NCBI RefSeq assembly: GCF_030254825.1
Contig: NC_083350.1
Coordinates: 93,478,024 to 93,542,023, forward strand
DNA length: 64,000 nucleotides
Reading direction: 5' to 3'
Source of the DNA: Meriones unguiculatus
Taxonomy: Eukaryota > Chordata > Mammalia > Rodentia > Muridae
How positions within the stretch are numbered: position 1 is the stretch's first letter; every line of letters begins with the position of its first letter. Below, one piece after another: positions 55,985-64,000 of this stretch. The notes under the pieces are model-generated. The model ran no database searches. It was not told the DNA's origin and worked only from the letters and a program-made list of their open reading frames with translations. A program made the translations under genes and the position numbers.

Positions 55985-56110
55985 GCCTTCAGGATCCATG
56001 GAGTGCCAGGCTGGTTTCAGGACCCTCATGGATACAAGACTGAGGATTCTTAAAGTTCCTTGTACAAAATGATTTAATATTTGCATCCCATAGATCGCCT
56101 CTTGTTAAGA
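55985..56110. repeat. Tigger-group (MER2-type) fossil
   Basis: GGCTGGTTTCAGGACCCTCATGG, GATACAAGACTGAGGATTC, TTGTACAAAATGATTTAATATTTGCATCCC and ATAGATCGCCTC keep the order of the other MER2 terminal half ('ggttccaggacccccgcgg...aatggcgtagtatttgcatata'). Confidence 0.6.
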
Positions 56111-56706
56111 TGACTTAGGCAGAATAATGCAATGTAACTGCGATGTGAATGGTCACGATCTCCATTGTTTAGGCCAAAGAGAGTGTGTATGGATACACAG
56201 CGCGTTCTGATTCATGAACTCACCAGCCCAGGACCTTCAGCCCTCTGCTATCAATCAGAAAGATATTCAGCTTCATTTAGTAACGATATCATGAGATCAT
56301 CACAACTTAAGATTATTTCTAATAAGACAAGTTTATCATGTATTCAGATGACTTCCATGTTAAAAAGTAAAGCTACATATATTTAATGAAGTAATAATAC
56401 AGTCTCATCATAGAACAAATAAATGCAAATAATGGTTTGATTCTCACTTTTCTGGTCTTCCTCTGTCTATTCTCTGCATAATAATCAGGCTGATAGTTCT
56501 AAAATTCTTTAAAGTCCAAACTCATTTACCAGCCCCAAAACCAGTTTCAGATGGTACCTTTCCCATCGCCAAGATCTCTCACCCCATCCAGGCTTCTGCA
56601 AACACTTGCTTCTTCTACCCTTCCATTCCCCCTTGCCTGCTTTACCTTTGCACATCTTCAAGTATCCCTGATTGCAGTAAGCCTCTTCTGACCAGAGTCA
56701 TAACGG

Positions 56707-56710
<4 letters not shown>
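56111..56710. other. Unassigned
   Basis: AT-rich around 56270-56430. No gene or repeat is recognised. Confidence 0.4.
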
Positions 56711-56711
<1 letters not shown>

Positions 56712-56739
<28 letters not shown>

Positions 56740-57012
56740 ACACACACACGCACACGCACACACACACACACACACGCACACACACACCACACACACACAC
56801 ACGCACACACACAAGCACACACACACGCACACACCACACACACACACACACACGCACACACACACGCACACACACACGCACACACACACACACACACACC
56901 ACACACACACACACACACACGCACACACACACACACACGCACACACACACGCACACGCACACACACGCACACACACACACACACGCACACACACACACAC
57001 ACCACACACACG
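56712..57012 (+). repeat. 300-bp CA array with CG and CCA interruptions
   Basis: Nearly pure CA with about 15-20 A-to-G changes (giving CACGCA, so new CpGs) and about five CCA insertions that shift the dinucleotide phase. Long Val-Cys frames on the minus strand are by-products of the repeat. Confidence 0.95.
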
Positions 57013-57152
57013 CTTATGTACTCTCATAGCATGCTGACTTTCCACATCTTACTTCCACACACACAGAAGTGGTCAGATGATTTATCTCCCAGGTCTACTA
57101 GGATTTATGCTCCCTGCTGGGAGGAGTCAAGTTCATTTTGCACGCAGACACC

Positions 57153-57236
57153 TGCATCCATTATATCAGTTATAGACACAATAGATACAATATTGCACTG
57201 TGCGGTATCGCATCTATAACTGACATAATAGATGCA
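57153..57236. repeat. 24-bp inverted repeat (hairpin)
   Basis: 57153-57176 and the reverse complement of 57213-57236 agree at 22 of 24 positions. The two differences can form G-T wobble pairs in one strand. The loop is 36 bases. Confidence 0.85.
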
Positions 57237-57244
57237 GTAACTGT

Positions 57245-57475
57245 ACAGCTGTATCAGTTATCTATTGCGTGTAACAAATTGTCCTGACACTTGGTAGCTT
57301 TGAGCAGAAAGCTTTTGCAAGTAGTTTCTACAAATCAAGCTACCAGAAGTGGCTATGTGGCAGCTCTAAGAGGCACTGGGCTCTAGAGCCTAACATTGAC
57401 ATGATCGTGTGCTGCCTCCATATTTAAGATAATGTAAACAGTTTGAAGACAAACAAATTTGATGCTTCCTAAGAG
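57245..57475 (+). repeat. Possible eutherian interspersed repeat
   Basis: GTATCAGTTATCTATTGCGTG, TAACAAATTGTCCTGACACTTGG and TAGCTTTGAGCAGAAAGC follow the opening of a common eutherian repeat ('tatctattgctgtgtaacaaattaccccaaaac'). The family is not assigned. Confidence 0.4.
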
Positions 57476-58290
57476 TGGCAGAGTAGTGGCAGAGTTTGCC
57501 TCTATCAGCTCATTTCTGGTGCAGGTTGAACACTGATAGATGCATCATGACCAACCAGTTCCTCACACACCTACGGTTCACACAGGCCTCAAAGAAAGTC
57601 TCAGCATTCCATGGCAACCGTGCTGTGATCCTGGGAGAAGAGCAGGCAAAGGCTTTCTGGCCTTGAAAAGCTCATCTTATGACCAGGAGAAGAGCCAGGT
57701 CTCTCTAGGGAAGCCTCAGGTACCCGAGGGCCACCATCCCTGCTGACACAGCCTGTCCACTGGCCATGCAGGCACTGCTGTCACCTGCCCCAAATGACAC
57801 TGAGGAGGACTTGAGGGTCTGGAGTAAGTCTGACTGACAGCGGAGGCCGTGCTGGGTGATTTCACCGAAGAACCATTCTCCAGCTGCCTTCCCTGGGCTG
57901 CAGAAAGCTTGGAGGGAGACAGCCCAGCAATGAAGTCAGCACAGAGGCACCAGGCACAATAGCACCCTTGTGAAGTGCAGCCTGTGATCTCATAGGTGCA
58001 GAGGTCCCTACCCAGTGCAGCCCCACCCAGGTGCAGCCGGCTCCATGTGCAATGTCCATGAGATCACACCAGTCCTCTCCTTTGACCGAGCTCAGGACCG
58101 ACAAGAAGAAACCAGCAGTGTTCCCAAGGTTGAACTTGTCAATCTCCTCCTCAGGTTGGAAATCCTAAGGGGAGGACTGGAAGGTTTCCCTACCAAAGTA
58201 TTGTTTGTTCTGATTTGAAACTAGGGGTTATTCACATTCCATGACTTCACACATGTCAAAAGACAATACTTCAATATTTTTAAAACATTT
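57476..58290. other. Unassigned
   Basis: No gene or repeat is recognised. Confidence 0.4.
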
Positions 58291-58292
58291 TC

Positions 58293-58470
58293 CTGGGGCT
58301 GGGAGATGGCTCTTGCAGGAGTCCTAGAACCCACATGGCAGCTCACACTTGTCTATTAACTCCAGTTCCAGGAAATCCAATGCCCTTTTCTGGCCTTCAC
58401 TGGCACCAGGCATGCATGTGGTTCACAGACATACATGCAAGGAAAACACCCATACACATAAAATAAATTG
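58293..58470 (+). repeat. B3-type SINE
   Basis: TGGGGCTGGGAGATGGCTC, CTAGAACCCACATGGCAGC, CTATTAACTCCAGTTCC, AATGCCCTTTTCTGGCC, CACCAGGCATGCATGTGG and ACCCATACACATAAAATAAA are B3 words with a small deletion in the head. Confidence 0.85.
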
Positions 58471-58786
58471 TTTCAAACAAAAACATTTCCCCAGTCTTAT
58501 TCTGAGAGGATTTAAGACAGATATTCATGACATAATAAGGACCTATGAATTGAATTGTGGGTAAGAAGAGAAATCAAGATTGAAAAATTAAATCATATGG
58601 AGAAAATTAAATTAAATCATATATGGAAAATGAAGACCCCCATGGAGTCTTTAACATTGGATGGCTCTATTTTGGTGACACTGAGCTTCCTGATGGCCAA
58701 GGTGAAAAAGAAAGCCCGAACAATTGAAAAATACACAACTCAACATGGTTTCTGCCAGGATGTTTTACCTCAATAACTTTTAAAAT

Positions 58787-58792
<6 letters not shown>
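58471..58792. other. Unassigned
   Basis: Short and AT-rich, with AAATTAAATCATAT repeated once (58585-58622). No gene is seen. Confidence 0.45.
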
Positions 58793-58828
<36 letters not shown>

Positions 58829-59573
58829 TGTGTGTGTGTGTGTCTGTGTGTGTGTGTGTGTCTGTGTGTGTGTGTGTCTGTGTGTGTGTGTGTCTGTGTG
58901 TGTCTGTGTGTGTGTGTGTCTGTGTGTGTCTGTGTGTGTGTGTGTCTGTGTGTGTGTGTCTGTGTGTATGTGTGTGTCTGTGTGTGTGTGTCTGTGTGTG
59001 TGTGTGTCTGTGTGTGTGTGTGTGTCTGTGTGTGTGTGTCTGTGTGTGTGTGTGTGTCTGTGTGTGTGTGTGTCTGTGTGTGTGTCTGTGTGTGTGTGTG
59101 TGTGTCTGTGTGTGTGTGTGTGTCTGTGTGTGTGTGTCTGTGTGTGTGTGTGTGTGTCTGTGTGTGTGTGTGTGTCTGTGTGTGTGTGTCTGTGTGTGTG
59201 TGTGTCTGTGTGTGTGTGTCTGTGTGTGTGTGTGTCTGTGTGTGTGTGTGTCTGTGTGTGTCTGTGTGTGTCTGTGTGTGTGTCTGTGTGTGTGTGTGTG
59301 TCTGTGTGTGTGTGTCTGTGTGTGTGTGTGTCTGTGTGTGTGTGTGTGTCTGTGTGTGTGTGTGTCTGTGTGTGTGTGTGTGTCTGTGTGTGTGTGTGTC
59401 TGTGTGTGTGTGTGTGTCTGTGTGTGTGTGTCTGTGTGTGTGTGTGTGTCTGTGTGTGTGTGTGTCTGTGTGTGTGTCTGTGTGTGTGTGTGTGTCTGTG
59501 TGTGTGTGTGTCTGTGTGTGTGTGTGTGTCTGTGTGTGTGTGTGTGTGTCTCTGTGTGTGTGTGTGTGTGTGT

Positions 59574-59604
<31 letters not shown>
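58793..59604 (+). repeat. 812-bp (TG)n array with regular TC interruptions
   Basis: The array is TG with about 50 G-to-C changes and one G-to-A change (58968). By hand count every interruption falls on an even position, so the dinucleotide phase is never lost over 812 bp. Spacings are mostly 14-18 bp. The long frames on both strands here are by-products of the array. Confidence 0.95.
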
Positions 59605-59790
59605 CACATGTGCACATGCTCACATGCATGTGTGTGCACACTTACATGCCACAATGAACGTGTAGAAGTCAGTGGATGGCTTGAGGGAGTCAGTTCTCTC
59701 CTTCCACTGTGTAAGTCCTGGGGATGGAACTTAGGTCATCAGGCTTGGAAGCAGGTGTCTTTACCACTGAACCACCCCTCAGTAACATAA
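59605..59790 (-). repeat. B3A-like SINE, owner of the TG tail
   Basis: Plus-strand words ACTTACATGCCACAATGAACG, GTAGAAGTCAGTGGATGGC, GGGAGTCAGTTCTCTCC, TTCCACTGTGTAAGTCCTGG, GATGGAACTTAGGTCATCAGG and CTTTACCACTGAACC are the reverse of this SINE. Its 3' tail points left into the 812-bp array. Confidence 0.82.
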
Positions 59791-59934
59791 AATCACAGAG
59801 TTCATCAGATAAGACTGTACACCTCTCAAGTAAAATGTAGCTTCCAGGGGGAAATTATTACTAAGATTTATCATTAAGTGGAAGCTTTAAGGTTATGACC
59901 AATTCCTTACAAAAACCTGCTGTGTTGTAAAAGT

Positions 59935-60105
59935 TAGGGTTGGGAAATTGGAGTCCACTGGCCAAAGCTGGCCCTGAGCCGATTTTTGCAAGCACAGTTT
60001 CAGACTTCGCTATGCTCATTTGTTTGTTCTTATGTATTGTCTATGGCTGTCTTTGTACGGTGAGGGCAGAGCTGAGTTGTTGCAACGGATCTTCTCCAGC
60101 AGACA
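59935..60105 (+). repeat. hAT-type DNA transposon fossil
   Basis: GGTTGGGAAATTGGAGTCC, CTGGCCAAAGCTGGCCC, TTTGTTCTTATGTATTGTCTATGGCTG and GCAGAGCTGAGTTGTTGCAACGG match the order of a eutherian hAT/Charlie-type non-autonomous element ('ttggcaaactacggccc...gtattgtctatggctgc...cagagttgagtagttgcgac'). Confidence 0.65.
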
Positions 60106-60159
60106 CACCCTAAGCTGTCCTCCACTGGTCAGTGCCCTAGAACACAGTGGAACCTGTGG

Positions 60160-60515
60160 CTAAGGCAACTGGATTCCATACCCTTGGTGACGCTGCTGCT
60201 GAAATTTGGATAAAGAATGTTCCCCCAAAGGCCCACCTGGGAAAGCCTGAGTTGGTGATAGACCCACTAAGAGGGGAGTCCTTCAGGCATTGGAAGAGAG
60301 GCCTTTGAAGGTGATATTGTAACCTCAAAGTCTCTCTCTCTCCATCCTTCCATCCCTGTCTCTCTCCCTCCCAGCCATCATAATGGACTGAGCTGTCACA
60401 GGCCCAAAGCATCAGGGCCAAGTGACCATGGACTGAAACTTTGGAAACCATGACTTGATTTTCTTCTCTCTGACTGATTTTCCCAAGTGCTTTGTCACAG
60501 TGGTGGAAACTGACA
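60160..60515 (+). repeat. MaLR-type LTR
   Basis: GATAGACCCACTAAGAGGGG, CATCATAATGGACTGAGC, CCATGGACTGAAACTTTGG, TTTGTCACAGTGGTGGAAACTGACACAG follow MaLR LTR order. A CT-rich stretch (60329-60374) is in the middle. Confidence 0.65.
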
Positions 60516-60557
60516 CAGTTACTTTATGTAAGACTCGGTCTTAGCAGATTGGAGGGA

Positions 60558-60606
60558 AAATGGGGGGAGAGGGAAGAAGAGGAGAAAGAAGAAGAGGAGA
60601 GGTTGA
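60558..60606 (+). repeat. GA/AAG purine tract
   Basis: Pure purine GGAAGAAGAGGAGAAAG-type tract of about 50 bp. Confidence 0.88.
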
Positions 60607-60659
60607 GATATGTGATAATTTGGATTCATAAGACTCTGCCTCAAAAAGATTTTTTAAAA

Positions 60660-61590
60660 ATTGAAGTAGTTTTAAATTCAAATAAAACTGTTCTGAACAA
60701 CAAAGGAGATCAACAAAATAAAAAAGTAGCCTATTAGGTAGGAAAAAGTGTTTGCAAACTATGTATCTGATCACAGATTAATCACTCCAATAAATAATTC
60801 AGCAAGTCAATGAAAATAAAATATAATTAATAAATGATCAAAAGTAGCAAATAAACATTTCTTTTCCAAAGAAGACACAGAAATAGCCAACAGTGTTGGA
60901 GGAAAAAATGTTCAAAATAATTCATCAGGAAAATACAAATCAAAACTACTCTGAAACATCACCTCAAGTCTGTTAGGATGGGTTTCATCAAAGAGATGAG
61001 ATCATAAGTGTTAGAGAGTGTTTTGAAGAAAGAGAACACTTGGTTACTTTTGGTGAGAATGTAAATTAATGCAACCATTGAGGAGAAGGGGATAGTGTTT
61101 CCTTGAATAATTAAAAATGGAACTACTCCATGACCCAGAAATCCTACTTCTGTGGGTAGATCCAAAAGGACAAAAAATCAGCATCTTCTATGATATCTGT
61201 TCTCCCTTATATATAGCTGTTTTTCACAGTAGCCAGGGTTGAACATCACCCAGGATACAAAGGAAGGAATAGTTCAACTTCTAGGCTAGCCTGAGCTAGG
61301 CAGTGAAAAAAAATCTGCCGATAACCGAGATATCCATCAACAGATAAACTGATAATTCAACTGTAGTATAAACAATAAAATATTATTCAGTGTTAAAGCG
61401 AAAGGGGTGTTGCTACAACATAGATGAATGGGAGACATTCTGCTAAGTCAATAAGCTAAACCTAAAGAGACAAATACTCCACGATGCCATTTGCATGCAA
61501 ATCTAACAAAAGGGAATCTTGTAAAAGTGGAGAGTAGGATGCTGGTTCCCAGGGGCTGGTGTTCGGAGACGGCGTCAATCAAACTGTACA
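60660..61590 (+). pseudogene. Ancient L1M ORF2 C-terminal remnant
   Basis: Nucleotide words of an old mammalian L1 ORF2 appear in order: CAACAAAGGAGATCAACAAAATAAAA, TTTCTTTTCCAAAGAAGACAC, ATACAAATCAAAACTACTCTGAAACATCACC, GAATGTAAATTAATGC, GACCCAGAAATCCTACTTCTG, ATATCCATCAACAGATAAAC, AATAAAATATTATTCAGTG and GGTTCCCAGGGGCTGG. The frame is destroyed by stops and indels. Worn B1-like words (61255-61312) sit inside it. Confidence 0.75.
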
Positions 61591-61800
61591 AAGTTACAGC
61601 TCCGTGGGAGGCACCCACGTACAGCTCTGACCTACTATGGGAAGTTTCTTGAAAGAGTTGACTTCAGGTGCTCTCATCCAAGACAAGTAACTATACCCTG
61701 AGATGGGTGCATTCATTCGTTTGACTTCAGTACAAATTTCACTATACATAGATGTATAGGATATACAAGTACATGTGTGTGCATGTATGAGCATATGTCA
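61591..61800. other. Unassigned
   Basis: Nothing recognisable. Confidence 0.4.
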
Positions 61801-61802
61801 TG

Positions 61803-61930
61803 CTGAGGCCAGCAAGATAGTTTCATGGGTGAAGGAGCTTGCTACCAAGCAGGATGACCTGAGTTTTCAATCCCCAGACCACACACATACACACACTAAT
61901 AGGTAATAATAACAACAATAATAATAACTG
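61803..61930 (+). repeat. B3A-like SINE head with ATA tail
   Basis: GAGGCCAGCAAGATAGTTTC, GGGTGAAGGAGCTTGCTACC, AAGCAGGATGACCTGAG, TTTTCAATCCCCAGACC and a CA then (AATA)n tail. The middle of the SINE is missing. Confidence 0.68.
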
Positions 61931-62410
61931 TAACAAAATTTGTTTTAAAAGCATCATGCTGCATACCTTAAACACACAAATTCTATTTTTACACAGTGTG
62001 AGCTCAGTTAAGTAGATAAATAGAAGAATGACAAAAATGACAAATTCGGAAGCCCTCCACCAAATTTCTCTCCATCTGAATGGACCTTTTCTCCTCACCA
62101 CTCCCTCCCTCCCCTCTGCAAAAGGTAAGAGCATCTTGCTTCTCCTGCTCTAGTTCCTCTTGGTGTGCCCATCCTTTTCCAGGTTGCAGAGGAGTTTAGC
62201 TCAACAGATCTTTCTACAACTAACCCCCAGCAAATGGTGTTAAGAAATAGATACAGTACCGTCTTTCCATATTCTCCCTCCCCCACACCCTGTATAATAG
62301 TTTATGAAATGTCATAAACATCTTTTTAATAGTTCTTAAAGCCCCTAATATGAAAGGTTTAAAGCTGGGAAGGTGGAATGGAGAGAGAGAGGGGAAGATT
62401 CTCTCCATTA
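61931..62410. other. Unassigned
   Basis: No gene or repeat is recognised. Confidence 0.4.
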
Positions 62411-62411
62411 T

Positions 62412-62460
62412 ATATATTATGTATAATATATTATAAATTACATATTATATGTTATGTAAT
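62412..62460. repeat. AT-rich palindrome-like tract
   Basis: TATATATTATGTATAATATA and TTACATATTATATGTTATG words are partly self-complementary over about 50 bp. Confidence 0.8.
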
Positions 62461-64000
62461 CTGGGGGAGACTATTGCCAGAAACTCTTTATTGTTCTTGA
62501 GCCTCCAGAAAATCTAAATCTTGCATCCATCAGGAGCTTGTGAACAAAGCAGGCCTACTCAGTGAGAAACTCAGATTCATTCCAGGCAGTCCTCAGCTCT
62601 TAGCTGGGCAGAGGCCCTTGTCTGTATCCAAGCTGGGCTGTCTGGAAGCAACCTGGCAATGAACTTGTCTAGCATGGCTTTGGGCTCTTCTGCATGTGGC
62701 CCTGCCCCTTCTGCAGCCTAGGCCAACTGCTCACACAGACAGGTCCTTTGGAGAAGTTATGTGCACCCAGCTTGTTGAGACCCAAGGTCATGAATGCAAC
62801 CTGACTTCCTCACTTGCAACTGGCCTAGGAAGGCCAGAGGTGAACCCAGATTCAAGGTGGCCAGCGGGCTCCACCTCCTGAGAGAAGGAGCTCCAGGGTC
62901 TTTTGAAAGGGGCTCGGGTTCACTCATTTGGGTGTCGTAGGAAGTGTGAATCACTTGTCATTGCATCATGCCCTGTGTGACATCTACAAAGCTCATACTC
63001 GAGAACCATGCAACTGAGTTACAAAAACTACTAGTGATCTCAATGTTTACAGTAAGTTTACAGATTTGTAAATTTGTATTCAGTGCTCTCCTCAGCTACA
63101 TGTGGCCCATGGGCCTCTAGTTAAACATGCTGAGAGCAATGAGCACTGGCTGCGTTGGAGCCAAGAGCCTCCTACAAGATCTTGCTCTGAGCAAGTGCCC
63201 TCACCTACAGTACCACCAGGCCATGAGGGAGGAACATTTGGGCTCATCCTCTGCTCTCTTTCTATCACTGTGGCCACCAATTAAGCACACATTTGTAGTA
63301 AAGAAATCACGTTCTCATCTCTTTATGCACAACTCTATAAAAACCAATCTGCCAAGCCCCCTCCTCAGACCTGCTGTGTCCACAAAAACCACTAGCAGAA
63401 GCACATAGAAAGGATGATATTATGTGGCAGTGACTTTAAAAATTCCTCAAGCTCAAGAGCACCATGAATCCCCAGGGCCTGCAAGCATCTCCCCATCCTC
63501 CGGCAGAAGAAAGAGTCTGAAGGGCTGACCGCCTTCTGCTTGGTGAGAACTCCGGACAGCAGAAGAGAGCAGAGATTCACTTTCCCTCCAGGACGCCAAG
63601 CATCTAAGAACACATGGCTGCAGCATTGTGGTTGACAGGACATGAGCACAGCTGGCGGTCAGCCCACTCCATGCACTCAAGTCCAGCAAGACCTTGTTGG
63701 TGGGCAGCACAGGGAGGTGGAGAGCATGAAGGTGGAGGCTCCCGGTTTTCTCACCTAGCTAAGAATGCGAGCCAGCTAGAATGTCTCCAGGTGACCCAGT
63801 ATCTTTACACAGTCTATGAACCCACACATAGCTCCATGTTTACGTAAACACAAATGCAGGCATGTTCATGTGCACACACATGCACAAACTTTCACATTTG
63901 CACACTCCCTCAAATACATACACAAGTGCATGGCCACCCCCTTCTTCATTCCAGTCAGAATGTCTTCAGCCAGGTGCCATCTCTGATGTAATACTGAGGG
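62461..64000. other. Unassigned to the window end
   Basis: No gene is recognised. A decayed CA-rich stretch lies at 63845-63925. TACATGTGGCCCATGGGCC near 63098 may be a DNA-transposon fragment but is too short to call. The opposing frames at 63092-63284 and 63392-63710 lack domains. Confidence 0.4.

Noticed and set aside
56642..57045. Three overlapping Val-Cys frames of 112-121 codons
   Set aside because: Low-complexity translation of the CA array.
58667..59790. Reading frames of 275-330 codons on both strands
   Set aside because: They are translations of the TG/TC array (His-Thr or Val-Cys repeats). All frames stay open because the unit has no stop codon.
1..64000. tRNA, U6, 7SK or other small RNA genes
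   Set aside because: The tRNA-like parts seen belong to B2/B3, B4 and ID SINE heads with worn promoter boxes. No intact RNA gene was recognised on either strand.

Overview
This window looks like nuclear DNA of a muroid rodent (mouse, rat, hamster or vole group). It carries rodent-specific SINEs (B1, B3-type, B4/RSINE1-type), rodent LINE-1 3' ends, MaLR-type LTRs and many dinucleotide arrays. Older mammalian fossils (MIR, L2, Tigger/MER2-type, hAT-type, an ancient L1M) lie between them. I see no full-length young B2 of the kind dense in house mouse, and no young ID element of the kind dense in rat. The species is therefore left open.

I found no convincing protein-coding gene, coding exon, RNA gene or CpG island. 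The open reading frames present are short, lie on both strands, lack recognisable domains and often run through SINEs or microsatellites. The one recognisable coding relic is the C-terminal part of a LINE-1 ORF2 at about 15.49-15.83 kb. The window is best read as intergenic or deep intronic sequence. No defence, mobile or metabolic system of a new kind is visible.

Layout. 0-3 kb: a B4 SINE split by an L1, with a 108-bp inverted copy of the B4/L1 junction 0.7 kb upstream. 3-9 kb: MIR and B1 copies, repeat-free stretches, and a dense SINE cluster at 6.0-7.2 kb. 9-14 kb: an LTR-like repeat and mostly unassigned sequence. 14.96-16.01 kb: an L1 with a twin-priming 5' inversion and a target-site duplication. 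16.2-21.9 kb: a pentanucleotide array, a Tigger fossil, a B1-ID dimer, B4 copies and a C-rich minisatellite. 21.9-38.5 kb: mostly unassigned, with scattered L2, MIR, LTR and SINE copies. 38.5-48.9 kb: MaLR LTRs, SINEs, an L1 3' end and a second copy of an LTR tail already seen at 33.5 kb. 49-51 kb: largely repeat-free. 51.2-54.3 kb: an L1 3' UTR followed by three stacked copies of one rodent interspersed repeat (called family R here), the last split by an LTR. 55-64 kb: a 300-bp CA array, a hairpin, an 812-bp TG/TC array grown from a SINE tail, a hAT fossil, an LTR and an ancient L1 ORF2 remnant.

All family names come from recognising diagnostic words and their order. No alignment was run, so boundaries are approximate (usually within 10-30 bp) unless a target-site duplication fixes them.
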